Positions 41,648-50,514 of a stretch of DNA of 64,000 nucleotides are shown here, piece after piece. The notes under the pieces were generated by a model. That model saw nothing but the letters and a program-made list of their open reading frames with translations. It was not told the DNA's origin and made no database searches. The stretch is taken from positions 1 through 64,000 of the forward strand of contig NZ_JALLGW010000001.1 in NCBI RefSeq assembly GCF_023074835.1, in the 5' to 3' direction. The number at the start of each line of letters is the position of its first letter. Positions within the stretch are counted from its first letter, which is position 1. Made by a program: the position numbers and the translations under genes. This stretch comes from Halomarina salina. Lineage in GTDB: Archaea; Halobacteriota; Halobacteria; Halobacteriales; Haloarculaceae.

Positions 41648-43678
41648 TTACTGCGGGCTCGGGCTGCCGCGGCCCGGCGAGCCGGAGCCGGATTCGAGCG
41701 CCTGTCCGGTGATGTTCTTCAGGCGGTCGACCAGCGAGTCCTTCTCGGGTTCGCCCGCCAGCGCCACGTCCAGCACCTCGCTGATGTGGCTGACCGGGAT
41801 GATCTCGATCTGGTCCTTGTACTCGTCCTCGATCATCACGTCCTGCTGGTTGGCGGCGGGGATGATTACCCGGTCCATCCCGGCCTTCGCGGCGGCTTCG
41901 ATCTTGTACGTGACTCCACCGACGGGGAGCACGTCGCCACGGACCGACAGCGAACCGGTCATCGCGACCGACTGGTCGACCGGGATGTTCTCCAGTGCGC
42001 TGATGACGGCGGTCGCCATGGTGACGCTCGCGGAGTCACCGTCGACACCCTGCTGCCCGGCCTGCACGTACTGGATGTGGATGTCCTTCTTGGTGATGTC
42101 CTCGTCGGAGAACTTCTTCAGGATGGCCGAGACGTTCATCACCGCCTCCTGGGCCATCTCCTTCAGCTTCCCGGTGGCGATGACCTCGCCGGGACCCTGC
42201 GAGGGAGCGACCTCGGCCATGACGGGCATCACGACGCCCGAGTCCTGGCCCATGACGGCGAGACCGTTGACCCGACCGACCACGTCGCCCTCTGCGACGG
42301 TCATATCGTAGTCCTTGCGGCGCTCGATGTACTCGTCGGCCAGCTGCTGCTCGATGGAGCGGCTGCGGCGCTTGGCGCGGAGCACGTGGTCGCGCGTCGT
42401 GAACTCGGCGTCCTCGGCACGGGCGATGTCACCCGCGACGCGGACGAGGCCACCGAGGTTGCGCATCTCCAGCGTGAGGTGGCCCTTCCGGCCCGCGCGG
42501 CGCTGTGCCTCGAGGATGAGCTCCTCGACGGCCTCGCGGTCGAAGTGGGGCAGGCGGCCGTCCTTCTCGACCTCCTGAGCGATGAACCGGGCGTACTTCC
42601 GGCGCATCTCGGGCGTGTCCTCGATGGTGTCGTCCATGTACACCTCGTACCCGTACCCCTTGATACGGGAACGGAGTGCGGGGTGCATGTTCTCCATCGC
42701 GTCCATGTTCCCGGCCGCGACCATGACGAAGTCCGTCGGGACGGGTTCGGTCTGGACCATCGCGCCCGAGGAGCGCTCGGACTGGCCCGTGATGGAGAAC
42801 TCGCCCTCCTGGATGGCCGTCATCAGCTTCTGCTGGGAGCGGATGTCGAGCGTGTTGATCTCGTCGACGAATAGCACGCCCTTGTTGGACTTGTGGATGG
42901 CACCGGCCTCGACGCGGTCGTGGCTCGGCGTCTCCATCCCACCCGACTGGAACGGGTCGTGGCGGACGTCGCCGAGCAGCGCCCCGGCGTGTGCGCCCGT
43001 CGCGTCCTCGAAGGGCGCGGTCTGGTGGTCCGCGTTGTTGACCAGCAGGTTGGGAATCATCGCGTCGCTACCCCGCGAGGAGTAGCGGAACGCGAGGTAG
43101 ATGACACCCGCGGCGAGGATGCCCAGGAGAACCGTCTGCTCGATGAGCAGCGCGTAGCCGAGGACGATGGCGATGATGATCCACATGAGGAAGCTGCGCA
43201 TCTGGTTGCGCTTCCGGGCCTCCTCCTTGTGGGCCTCGACTATCTGTTCACCCTTGCCCGCGGGGACGGTGCGAATCTTCGGCTCGTTGCCGTCGTCGGG
43301 GTTGTGGTAGACGAGGACGTCCTGCAGCTCCTCGCGGGGGAGGAGCTGACTCATCGCTTTCGCGAGCATCGACTTCCCCGTACCGGGGGAGCCGATCATC
43401 ATGACGTGGCGGCGCTGTTTGGCCGCCTTCAGGATGATGTCGCGTGCGTGGTCCTGCCCGATGACCTGATCGACGAGGCGGTCGGGGACCTCGATGTCGG
43501 CGGTGCTATCTATCTGTAGCCCCCCGAGGAGGTCGTCCGTCGAATCTTCGTCGACGACCATGTCGGCGGAGACGTCGCGCCCGAGATCAGGCTCGGTCCC
43601 CTCCGGTTGTTGCTGGTCGGCCGGGAGTTCGACCTCCCCATCCTCCGAGGGAACCTCGTCTGCGTTGTTGTCGCTCAT
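41648..43678 (-). CDS. lonB: Membrane-anchored ATP-dependent protease LonB
   Basis: 676 residues. An acidic start, then the AAA+ module with Walker A GSPGTGKSML near residue 100, a two-helix membrane anchor inserted after it (about 165-205, FLMWIIIAIVLGYALLI ... VLLGILAAGVIYLAF), Walker B GVLFVDEINTLD and the C-terminal Lon peptidase (Ser in GVDGDSASVTMA, Lys in YKIEAAAKAGM). It is the essential archaeal Lon, degrading phytoene synthase and misfolded proteins in Haloferax. A TATA-like GTATATC (minus, about 43717-43724) precedes the ATG at 43678 with a leader of about 15 nt carrying GGTGATAG as a ribosome site. Confidence 0.96.
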   Translation of the reverse strand: MSDNNADEVPSEDGEVELPADQQQPEGTEPDLGRDVSADMVVDEDSTDDLLGGLQIDSTADIEVPDRLVDQVIGQDHARDIILKAAKQRRHVMMIGSPGTGKSMLAKAMSQLLPREELQDVLVYHNPDDGNEPKIRTVPAGKGEQIVEAHKEEARKRNQMRSFLMWIIIAIVLGYALLIEQTVLLGILAAGVIYLAFRYSSRGSDAMIPNLLVNNADHQTAPFEDATGAHAGALLGDVRHDPFQSGGMETPSHDRVEAGAIHKSNKGVLFVDEINTLDIRSQQKLMTAIQEGEFSITGQSERSSGAMVQTEPVPTDFVMVAAGNMDAMENMHPALRSRIKGYGYEVYMDDTIEDTPEMRRKYARFIAQEVEKDGRLPHFDREAVEELILEAQRRAGRKGHLTLEMRNLGGLVRVAGDIARAEDAEFTTRDHVLRAKRRSRSIEQQLADEYIERRKDYDMTVAEGDVVGRVNGLAVMGQDSGVVMPVMAEVAPSQGPGEVIATGKLKEMAQEAVMNVSAILKKFSDEDITKKDIHIQYVQAGQQGVDGDSASVTMATAVISALENIPVDQSVAMTGSLSVRGDVLPVGGVTYKIEAAAKAGMDRVIIPAANQQDVMIEDEYKDQIEIIPVSHISEVLDVALAGEPEKDSLVDRLKNITGQALESGSGSPGRGSPSPQ

Positions 43679-43816
43679 AGAACCGTTGCTATCACCACAA
43701 CTGACGGGCTGTCGATTGATATACTTTCTCCCATCGGTACCCGTTGACACACCCACGAAACCGCACCACAGCGGTCGAATAGACCGACATCCATGGTGCC
43801 CGGGTGGGTTCGGAGT

Positions 43817-43826
43817 GCTTATTAAA
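43817..43826 (+). promoter_or_regulatory. TATA box of nadM
   Basis: GCTTATTAAA, centred about 25 nt before the ATG at 43847. Confidence 0.6.
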
Positions 43827-43846
43827 CGAGCGCGACTGGAGCGAGT

Positions 43847-44371
43847 ATGTTGCGGGGGTGCTACATCGGTCGCTTCCAGCCGTACCACGACGGCCACCAC
43901 CGCATGGTCGAGGAGATCGCCAGCGAGGTGGACGAACTCGTGCTCGGCATCGGGAGCGCCGACCAGTCACACACGACCCACGACCCGTTCACCGCCGGCG
44001 AGCGCATCATGATGATAACGAAGTCCGTCTCCGACCTCGACATCATCACCTACGCCGTCCCGCTGGAGGACCTGAACCGCAACGCCGTCTGGGTGAGTCA
44101 CGTCCAGAGCATGTCGCCGAAGTTCGACATCGCCTACTCCAACAACCCGCTGGTCATCCGCCTGTTCGAGGAGGCCGGTATCGAGGTCCGCTCCTCGCCG
44201 ATGTTCCGCCGCGAGGAACTGGAGGGCTCCGAGGTCCGCGAACGCATCCGCACCGACGGCGACTGGGAAGCCCTCGTCCCCGACGAGGTGGTCGACATCG
44301 TCGAGGAGATAGACGGCGTCGACCGACTGCGACAGGTCTCCCAGAGCGACTCGAACGGCCACGGCCTCTGA
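43847..44371 (+). CDS. nadM: Nicotinamide-nucleotide adenylyltransferase
   Basis: 174 residues, the archaeal NadM size. The nucleotidyltransferase motif YIGRFQPYHDGHHRMV (HxGH type) opens the protein; GIGSADQSHTTHDPFTAGER and FEEAGIEVRSSPMFRREEL follow. It joins NMN and ATP to NAD+ in the last step of NAD synthesis. Transcribed divergently from lonB from a TTATTAAA box, probably leaderless, and followed 79 bp later by the SAM hydrolase gene. Confidence 0.95.
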   Translation: MLRGCYIGRFQPYHDGHHRMVEEIASEVDELVLGIGSADQSHTTHDPFTAGERIMMITKSVSDLDIITYAVPLEDLNRNAVWVSHVQSMSPKFDIAYSNNPLVIRLFEEAGIEVRSSPMFRREELEGSEVRERIRTDGDWEALVPDEVVDIVEEIDGVDRLRQVSQSDSNGHGL

Positions 44372-44450
44372 GACGCACGGCGACGACAGCGCCACCGCTT
44401 CCGGGTCCCTTCCGATTCCGTTTTCCCCCCTCGCGTCAGCAGTGTCGAGC

Positions 44451-45254
44451 ATGATAACGCTCGCGTCGGACTTCCAGACGCCGTATCCCGCCGCGATGCG
44501 CGGCGTGATTCTCGACCGCTGTGACGCCCGCGTCGTCGACGTGGCCCACGACTTCCCCCGTCAGGACGTCCGCGCCAGCGCGTTCTGGTTGCGCGAGACC
44601 CTCCCGTGGTTCCCGCCGGCGGTGCACTGTGCCGTCGTCGATCCAGGGGTAGGCACCGACCGGGCAGCTATCGTCGTCCGCGTCGGCGACCACGCGCTCG
44701 TCGGCCCGGACAACGGCCTCCTCCTCCCGGCGGCACGGGAGCTAGCGGACAGGACCGACGCCGCCGTCGAACCGTTCCGCTGGCGCGTCGCGGACCCGGC
44801 GAGTTCGACGTTCCACGGCCGGGACGTGTTCGCGCCCGCCGCGGCCGCCGTCCACGAGGCGGGCGTCGAGCGCGTCGAGTCGCTCGACCGCGCGACGCCG
44901 ACCGAGGAGTTCGTCGACCTGCGGTTCCCCGACCCGGAGCTTGGCGACGGGACACGGGACGGCGACGGGACGGGTGCGACCGGCGAGGTGCTCGTCGTCG
45001 ACGGGTTCGGCAACGTCGTGACGAACCTCCCCGGCGACCTGCTGGACGGTCACGAGACGGTCCACGTCGAGGCGAGCGGGAGCGCCAGCCGTTCGGTACC
45101 AGTCGCGCCAGCCTACGCCCACGTCGAGGCGGGCGACGCGCTGGCGACGGTGGGGAGCCACGGGAACGTCGAACTCGCGGTCAATCGGGGCCGCGGCGAC
45201 GAGGCGTTCGAACTCGACGTGGGCGACGGCGTTCGACTCGCGTTCGAGGACTGA
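44451..45254 (+). CDS. SAM hydroxide adenosyltransferase (SAM hydrolase, DUF62)
   Basis: 267 residues. All hallmarks of this family are present: AVVDPGVGTDRAA near residue 65, GPDNGLLLPAAREL near 88, SSTFHGRDVFAPAAA near 122 and VVDGFGNVVTN near 180. The enzyme cleaves S-adenosylmethionine to adenosine and methionine with a bound hydroxide. ATG at 44451; an in-frame GTG 9 nt upstream is possible. CCGTTTTCC (44418-44426) is a weak TATA-like box at 29 nt. Ends convergently with the hydrolase gene, with a 12-bp inverted repeat between them. Confidence 0.93.
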   Translation: MITLASDFQTPYPAAMRGVILDRCDARVVDVAHDFPRQDVRASAFWLRETLPWFPPAVHCAVVDPGVGTDRAAIVVRVGDHALVGPDNGLLLPAARELADRTDAAVEPFRWRVADPASSTFHGRDVFAPAAAAVHEAGVERVESLDRATPTEEFVDLRFPDPELGDGTRDGDGTGATGEVLVVDGFGNVVTNLPGDLLDGHETVHVEASGSASRSVPVAPAYAHVEAGDALATVGSHGNVELAVNRGRGDEAFELDVGDGVRLAFED

Positions 45255-45305
45255 GTGCCGACGACGGGGTTCAGGGCGCGAGTTCGGTGTGATGTCGTCG
45301 GCACT
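45254..45305. terminator. Inverted repeat between convergent genes
   Basis: AGTGCCGACGAC (45254-45265) pairs perfectly with GTCGTCGGCACT (45294-45305), with a 28-nt spacer, starting inside the stop codon of the SAM hydrolase gene. It could form a hairpin on both transcripts. Confidence 0.45.
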
Positions 45306-45335
45306 GTCACGCTCTTCTCGCTGGTGGTTCCCCCT

Positions 45336-46127
45336 CTACACCGCCGAACGGGAAACGGTCGCGTTCGTGGTCAGGTCCCCGGTGCTATCATCCAGCCAGG
45401 ACGACACCGCTTCGGCGATTCGCTGGCGTGCTTCGGTGCTGGCTATCGTTCCAGGTCGGTCCACCTGCCCGCTGTAGACGCCGACCTGGGTGTGGTTCGC
45501 CCCCTCGACATCGACGAACTCGGCGTCGTCGGGGACGAGGTCCCGCGAGGCAGCGAGCGCGTTGCGGTTCACGATATCGTCCCGCGTCCCGACGACGGTC
45601 AGCACGTCGAGGTCGGTGTCGCGCACGTCCACGTCGCAGTACGCGCCGACCAGGACCAGGCCGTCGAGTCGGTCGGCGGCCCCCTCGGCGTACCGGCAGG
45701 CCATCGCGCCACCGAGCGAGTGGCCGCCGACGTACCAGCGGTCGACCTCCCTCTCACCAGCGAACACGCTGTCCGCCGCGTCCACGTCGAGGACGGCCAG
45801 GTTCAGCGGCACGTCGACGAGGAAGACGGCGAGACCGGTCTCGTTCGCGATAGCCCCGGCGAGCGGGACGTACGCTCGGGTCGGGACGAGCGCGCCGGGG
45901 TAGAACACAAGACCGTCGGTCGATTCCCCGTCGCTGGGGTGGACGGTGTATCCCGTATCGGTCTGCTCGACGGTGAGCGCCGGAGTCTCGCGGACGGCGT
46001 CGACGGCACGCTCGTCGACGGGATACGGCTGGACGAGGAAGAGGCCCACACTGGCGAGCACGACGAGCAGCGCCACGACCCAGACGACGAGTCGTTCCCC
46101 GTTGCGGGCGAACCACGCGCGAATCAC
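45336..46127 (-). CDS. Membrane-anchored alpha/beta hydrolase
   Basis: 263 residues from a GTG at 46127. One N-terminal helix (about 13-32, VVWVVALLVVLASVGLFLV) anchors it with the hydrolase outside. The nucleophile elbow GGHSLGGAMA near residue 140, Asp in VVGTRDDIV near 193 and His in EGANHTQVG near 223 complete the triad. Family with unknown substrate (esterase or dienelactone-hydrolase type). No clear TATA; hairpin element C and the thermosome gene lie upstream on the same strand. Confidence 0.85.
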   Translation of the reverse strand: MIRAWFARNGERLVVWVVALLVVLASVGLFLVQPYPVDERAVDAVRETPALTVEQTDTGYTVHPSDGESTDGLVFYPGALVPTRAYVPLAGAIANETGLAVFLVDVPLNLAVLDVDAADSVFAGEREVDRWYVGGHSLGGAMACRYAEGAADRLDGLVLVGAYCDVDVRDTDLDVLTVVGTRDDIVNRNALAASRDLVPDDAEFVDVEGANHTQVGVYSGQVDRPGTIASTEARQRIAEAVSSWLDDSTGDLTTNATVSRSAV

Positions 46128-46219
46128 ACCGTCGCTACTCGCGCGGGGAGCATGAAGGACGCGGCGCTACAGGCGATGGAAAAGGCGAGAATCGGGGGAG
46201 TCGACGCGCGACGGGCCTC

Positions 46220-46262
46220 GCGGCTTCGCCGCTCGACTCTCCGCGGTCGCTGCGCGACCGCG
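46220..46262. repeat. Hairpin pair, element C
   Basis: 46220-46232: GCGGC, loop TTC, GCCGC. 46242-46262: a 9-bp stem CGCGGTCGC/GCGACCGCG with loop TGC. Both lie within 50 bp of the thermosome stop (46269) on its downstream side, as with the other hairpin spacers in this window. Confidence 0.5.
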
Positions 46263-46268
46263 CTCTGC

Positions 46269-47840
46269 TCAGTTGGAGGCGATGACGTCGTCGATACGGA
46301 CGATCATCGTCGCGGCCTCGGTGGCGCTCTCGATGGCCTCGCGCTTGACGGCGGCGGGGTCGACGACGCCGGCCTCGATGGGGTCGCCGACCTCGCCGGT
46401 CTCGCCACGGGTGACGAGGCCAGCGCGGTGCTGGCTCTCGAACGTCGAGCGGAGTTCGACGAGCGCGTCGATGGGGTCCATGCCGGCGTTCGCGGCGAGC
46501 GTGCGCGGCAGGACGTCGAGCGCGTCGGCGAACGCCTCGACGGCGAGCTGTTTGCGGCCCGTGATGGAGGCGGCCTCGCTGCGGAGGCGGTCAGCGATGG
46601 CGATCTCGGTCGCGCCAGCGCCGGGGACGACGCCGCCCTTGTCGAGCGCCGCGGTGACGACGTCGAGCGCGTCGTTGAGCGCGCGTTCGAGTTCGTCGAC
46701 GACGTGCTCGGTGCCGCCGCGGGCGAACACGGTGACCGTCTCGGCCTCCGCGCCGCCCTCGACGAACGTCAGTTCGTCGTCGCCGTACTTCTCGACGCGG
46801 ACGAGGTCGGCGTGGCCGAAGTCCTCGCTGTCGATGTCGGAGAGGGTGCCGATGCGCTTGGCACCCGTCGCGCGGGCGATGGCCGTCGCGTCGTCGTCGT
46901 CGATGTCGTCGAACGCGAGGATGCCCTCGCTGGCGAGGAACGAGGCGACGCGGTCGTCGACGTCGCCCGTGACGAACGCGACGTCGACGCCGGACTCCTT
47001 GAGCGTGTCCGCGTAGCCGCGGAGTTCGCCCTCCTCGGCGTCGATAGCGGCCTCGAGCTGGTCGATGTCGGTGATGTTGTACTCGGCGTCGATCTCGCCC
47101 TCGCGCACTTCGAGGTCGAGGTTGAGGACGGCGATGTTGGCGTTCTGGACCCGGCGCGGCATGTTCTCGTGTGCGGGCTCCTCGTCGGCGACGACGCCCT
47201 CGACGAGGTCGGTCGCGCTGGAGCTAGAGCCGACGCGGGTGCGGACGGTGACGTTGTCGCGCTGGACCTTCTCGCCGTCGTGGACCTGACGGATGGCCTT
47301 CACGACCGTCTCGGCGAGCGGGCCGGCACCGACGTCGCCGGTGCCCTTCCCGGTCATCGAGGACCTGGCGACCTTCTGGAGCAGGTCGTCGTCGAGTTCG
47401 TCCTCGACGAGCTGGTCGTCGATAGCCTCCTGGGCGATCTGAGCGGCCTCGTGGTAGCCCTCGACGATAGCGGTCGGGTGGACGTCGTCCTCCAGCAGGT
47501 CCTCGGCACGGGCGAGGAGTTCGCCGGCGAGGACGGAGGCGGTCGTGGTGCCGTCGCCGACCTCCTCCTCCTGTGTCGTGGCGACCTCGACGATCATCTG
47601 GGCGGCGGGGTGCTCGATGTCCATCCGCTCCAGGATGGTCGCCCCGTCGTTCGTGATGGTGACGTCGCCGGAGTCCGAGACGAGCATCTTGTCCATCCCG
47701 CGCGGGCCGAGTGTCGTTCGTACCGCGTTGCTCACCGCCTTCCCGGCAGCGATGTTCGAGGACTGAGCGTCCTGCCCTCGGGTTCGCTCGGAGTCCTCCG
47801 AAAGGATGAACATCGGCTGACCGCGCATCTGTTGAGCCAT
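46269..47840 (-). CDS. Thermosome (group II chaperonin) subunit
   Basis: 523 residues. Group II chaperonin motifs: [12 protein letters not shown] near residue 46, [13 protein letters not shown], and the ATP site [14 protein letters not shown] near 85; [12 protein letters not shown] near 400. It folds proteins in a ring complex. I chose the ATG at 47840 ([10 protein letters not shown]) over one at 47855: a strong TATA box (minus TTTATATAG, 47867-47875) is about 31 nt from 47840 but only 16 nt from 47855, so the longer start would lie upstream of the transcript. It is one of usually two or three subunits in haloarchaea. Confidence 0.95.
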   Translation of the reverse strand: MAQQMRGQPMFILSEDSERTRGQDAQSSNIAAGKAVSNAVRTTLGPRGMDKMLVSDSGDVTITNDGATILERMDIEHPAAQMIVEVATTQEEEVGDGTTTASVLAGELLARAEDLLEDDVHPTAIVEGYHEAAQIAQEAIDDQLVEDELDDDLLQKVARSSMTGKGTGDVGAGPLAETVVKAIRQVHDGEKVQRDNVTVRTRVGSSSSATDLVEGVVADEEPAHENMPRRVQNANIAVLNLDLEVREGEIDAEYNITDIDQLEAAIDAEEGELRGYADTLKESGVDVAFVTGDVDDRVASFLASEGILAFDDIDDDDATAIARATGAKRIGTLSDIDSEDFGHADLVRVEKYGDDELTFVEGGAEAETVTVFARGGTEHVVDELERALNDALDVVTAALDKGGVVPGAGATEIAIADRLRSEAASITGRKQLAVEAFADALDVLPRTLAANAGMDPIDALVELRSTFESQHRAGLVTRGETGEVGDPIEAGVVDPAAVKREAIESATEAATMIVRIDDVIASN

Positions 47841-47866
47841 AATCAGTCGGGACATGGTTTGCGATT

Positions 47867-47875
47867 CTATATAAA
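47867..47875 (-). promoter_or_regulatory. Thermosome TATA box
   Basis: TTTATATAG on the minus strand. With the start about 27 nt downstream it sets a leader of roughly 4 nt for the ATG at 47840. Confidence 0.75.
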
Positions 47876-47995
47876 TGCATCGCAGTCGGTCGGGGAAACC
47901 GCGTGACGGCGCTTCGTGCCAACAATCGACACAGGTCCGAGGGTCACCTTATACTGACGGAGCAACCGACGGCGGCACCGGCGTCGGCTCCGGCC

Positions 47996-48970
47996 TCACT
48001 CCCGCCGGTCGTACATCGCCACGGCCCGGTCGCCCCGGTCGGAGAGGCCGCGGGGGTTCCGGACGGACGAGCGGTCTCGGAGGCGAGCGCCCGACCCGTC
48101 TTTCACGCCGGTCACCGCTCCCACGAGCACGTCCCGTCCGTTGGCCGCCCAGCCGGAGAACGAGGAGTCGCCGCGGACCACGTCGGTGAGCGCCCGCCCC
48201 GCGTCGCCGAGGGCGTGTCTGGTGACCCGCCAGCACGTCGAGGTGGTGCCGTAGTTCTTCGAGAGCCGGTAGGCGAGCGAGCGGTACCGCCAGTACCAGT
48301 CCTTCCGGTGTTCGCCGCCGTCGGCGGCCAGCGAGGGCTGGCGAATCTCCGCGTTCGCCTCCTCCCGGCAGACGCTCATCTCGGGGACCCACTCGACCTG
48401 CCGGTCCAGCGCCGCGAGCCGGTGGGCCGCGTCGCGCGCACCCCCGGTCAGGAGGTACTCGTCGAAGCCGTCGAGGGCGTCGAGCGCGTCGCTCGAGAAC
48501 GCGACGTTCCCCCCGGAGAAGTACGTCACCTGTCGACCGCCGATGCTCCGACGCTCTGCCGTCTCGGTCGTGACGCCACCGCGGAGCGACTGGTGGACGG
48601 GGCCGGTCACCACTGCGGGCAGGTCGGGCCCGTGGCCGCTGGCGCGGTGGCCGCCCGCGATGCCACCGAAGGCCTCGCGGATGGCGTCGGCCCACCCCGC
48701 TTCGACGGTGAACACGTAGTCGAGGAAGGCGACGGCGTCGCCGGTCGCCCGTTCGGCCCCCGCGTTCCGGGCGACGTTGACGTTCCGTTCGTCGATCTCG
48801 ACCAGTACGTCGACGTCCGCTCGGTCGCGGACCATCCCCGTCGTCCCGTCGACGCTGGGGCCGTTGACGACGATGGTCTCGACGTCGGGGGCGTGGTCGA
48901 CGAGCGAGTCGAGGCAGCGTTGCAGATGCTCTCGGCCGTTCAACGTCGGGACGACTACCGAGAGCTTCAT
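47996..48970 (-). CDS. Family 2 glycosyltransferase
   Basis: 324 residues, GT-A fold: LSVVVPTLNGREHLQRCLDS starts the sugar-nucleotide domain; the DxD-like acidic site is in FLDYVFTVE near residue 85; GGNVAFSSDALDAL and FDEYLLTGGARD near 165 are the acceptor side. No membrane helix except an amphipathic end. Likely transfers a sugar to a lipid or protein carrier; haloarchaeal N-glycosylation uses several such enzymes, but nothing ties it to one pathway. A TATA-like CTTTTATGG (minus, 48992-49000) is 27 nt before the ATG. The methyltransferase gene just upstream is on the same strand. Confidence 0.85.
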   Translation of the reverse strand: MKLSVVVPTLNGREHLQRCLDSLVDHAPDVETIVVNGPSVDGTTGMVRDRADVDVLVEIDERNVNVARNAGAERATGDAVAFLDYVFTVEAGWADAIREAFGGIAGGHRASGHGPDLPAVVTGPVHQSLRGGVTTETAERRSIGGRQVTYFSGGNVAFSSDALDALDGFDEYLLTGGARDAAHRLAALDRQVEWVPEMSVCREEANAEIRQPSLAADGGEHRKDWYWRYRSLAYRLSKNYGTTSTCWRVTRHALGDAGRALTDVVRGDSSFSGWAANGRDVLVGAVTGVKDGSGARLRDRSSVRNPRGLSDRGDRAVAMYDRRE

Positions 48971-49003
48971 ACTGCACCCACGCGCTCCGGAGCCATAAAA
49001 GAC

Positions 49004-49711
49004 CTACTCGACGCTCGCGTCCCAGTAGGAGACGGATGCGAGGCGCTGGCCGAGAGGAGTGTCGCCGACCGCGATGTCCGCCTCCCGGAACGGTTCGGCG
49101 ATGCGGTTGGGTATCGCGCGGTAGAACCCGTACGGGAGCAGGAAGTCGTGTTCCTCGTCGCGGAGGCGGAGGCTCGCGCCGTGGAGCAGGCGCAGCACCT
49201 CGCTCTCGGAGTAGAGCCGCGACCCCATCGGGAGCGCCCAGTTGTAGATGCTGCGCGTCGAGTAGCTGTTGAACGTGTCGAAGAACACCTGGTCGTTCGA
49301 GACGCGACACATCTCCGAGAGGAACGACGCCGGGGTGTCGGCGAGGTGGAAGAACCGCATCGCGAACACCGCGTCGAAGTAGTCATCGGGGAACGGCAGG
49401 CGCGCAGCGTCGCCGCGCATGAACTGCAGGTGGTCCGAGACGCCCGCCTGCTGGGCCTTCTTCCGGCCCTGCTGGAGCATCTCCGCAGAGATGTCCAGTC
49501 CGACGATGTCCGCGCCACGTTCTGCGAGCGTCACGGTGAACCTGCCTGTCCCGCAGGCTATCTCGAGGACACGCTTGCCGTCGAGGGGCGACAGTGCGTC
49601 GAGGACGGCACGCTGCTCCCGGTCGTCGATGAGACGTCCACCCTGGGAGAACCGCTTGGCGTCGTACTCCTCGGCCACCTCGTCGGCCTGATACCACTCC
49701 TGGCCCTTCAC
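49004..49711 (-). CDS. Class I SAM-dependent methyltransferase
   Basis: 235 residues from a GTG at 49711. SAM-binding motif I is EIACGTGRFTVTL near residue 51, then IVGLDISAEML and FDAVFAMRFFHLA (motifs post I and IV). The C-terminal part is probably a substrate lid. Substrate unknown; relatives are UbiE/Coq5-like. A TTG twelve nt earlier (49723) is in frame, but the box TTTTATGG (minus, 49734-49741) is 26 nt from the GTG, so the GTG start is preferred. Same strand as the glycosyltransferase, 33 bp before it; both promoters share TTTTATGG. Confidence 0.85.
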   Translation of the reverse strand: MKGQEWYQADEVAEEYDAKRFSQGGRLIDDREQRAVLDALSPLDGKRVLEIACGTGRFTVTLAERGADIVGLDISAEMLQQGRKKAQQAGVSDHLQFMRGDAARLPFPDDYFDAVFAMRFFHLADTPASFLSEMCRVSNDQVFFDTFNSYSTRSIYNWALPMGSRLYSESEVLRLLHGASLRLRDEEHDFLLPYGFYRAIPNRIAEPFREADIAVGDTPLGQRLASVSYWDASVE

Positions 49712-49733
49712 TACGTCAAACAACCTCGGCGGA

Positions 49734-49741
49734 CCATAAAA
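49734..49741 (-). promoter_or_regulatory. TATA-like box of the methyltransferase
   Basis: TTTTATGG on the minus strand, centred about 26 nt before the GTG at 49711, which selects this start. Confidence 0.6.
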
Positions 49742-49845
49742 CGATACTGGATTGCCGAGTCCACGTGACTGTCCTCGGGAGGTGGCGAGTCGCGAGAGCG
49801 CCAGCGAGGACGCGGCGAGTCACGAGAGGTCGAGCCCGCGGCGAC

Positions 49846-50244
49846 TCAGGAGGTGGCGACCTCGTCGGTCGAGATGTGGATGATGACCCGCGCGTTCTCC
49901 TCGTTCTCGCGGTTCGGGTACTCCTCGACGTCCATGTAGCGCTTCGCCAGGGCGTCGATGTGCTCGTCCGCTCCCTCCTCGGTCACCTCAACCACTTCGC
50001 CACGGACCGAGACGAACCGGTAGGGGTCGTCGGGGTCGACGAGGCTGACACCCACCTTCGGGTCCCGCTGGACGTTCTGCTCCTTGCGTCGTCCGCGTTC
50101 GGTGTTGACGAGCAGGTGCCCCGTCTCGGCGTCGTAGTCCACCCACACCGGCGTGACCTGCGGCGTCCCGTCCGGCATGTTGGTGGCGAAGTGTGCGAAC
50201 GTCCGCTTCTCGAAGAGGTCGTGGAACTGCTCGGGAACTGCCAT
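49846..50244 (-). CDS. PPOX-class F420-dependent oxidoreductase (split beta-barrel)
   Basis: 132 residues of the pyridoxamine-5-phosphate-oxidase-like fold: FAHFATNMPDGTPQVTPVWV near residue 16, LLVNTERGRRKEQNVQRDPK near 45 and VSVRGEVVEV near 78. Members with this layout in halo- and methanoarchaea bind F420 rather than FMN. The physiological substrate is unknown. Start ATG at 50244; no strong TATA is visible. The 270-bp upstream spacer is shared with the divergent winged-helix gene. Confidence 0.9.
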   Translation of the reverse strand: MAVPEQFHDLFEKRTFAHFATNMPDGTPQVTPVWVDYDAETGHLLVNTERGRRKEQNVQRDPKVGVSLVDPDDPYRFVSVRGEVVEVTEEGADEHIDALAKRYMDVEEYPNRENEENARVIIHISTDEVATS

Positions 50245-50420
50245 ATCTCCGCTCCGCGCCAGACGACGATAGCAGTTGTGTCGGCGAGGGAACTCGACGG
50301 GGAGCGAGGCCCGATGCGACGCCGCGAACGAATCTCCCGTACGTCGCGCGTTGCGGTGGAGAGGCGCTCCGAACGCCGCAGTGTCGGTGTGACACGAGGC
50401 GAGAGTCCTGTCCGGCAGCG

Positions 50421-50432
50421 ATTATATAAGGG
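50421..50432 (+). promoter_or_regulatory. Distal TATA box before the winged-helix gene
   Basis: ATTATATAAGGG is a strong archaeal box about 90 nt before the ATG at 50515. It could give a longer leader or serve an unseen transcript. Confidence 0.45.
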
Positions 50433-50447
50433 AGTATTGATACCTTA

Positions 50448-50468
50448 CAGAGTACGTATTGTACTGTG
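50448..50468. promoter_or_regulatory. Candidate operator dyad before the winged-helix gene
   Basis: AGTACGTATTGTACT has 5-bp arms (AGTAC/GTACT) around a 5-nt centre; two further pairs (CA/TG) extend it to a 21-bp imperfect dyad. It lies between the distal TATA box (50421-50432) and the proximal one (50481-50491), where a dimeric regulator could act. Confidence 0.45.
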
Positions 50469-50480
50469 CCCCCTATAGCG

Positions 50481-50491
50481 AAGGTTTACAC
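50481..50491 (+). promoter_or_regulatory. Proximal TATA-like box
   Basis: AAGGTTTACAC is centred about 28 nt before the ATG at 50515. Confidence 0.5.
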
Positions 50492-50514
50492 GGAAGATTG
50501 TCGCAAGCCGTGGT

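Noticed and set aside
45255-47906. 883-codon plus-strand frame over the hydrolase and thermosome genes
   Set aside because: Antisense to two recognised proteins, and low-complexity composition.
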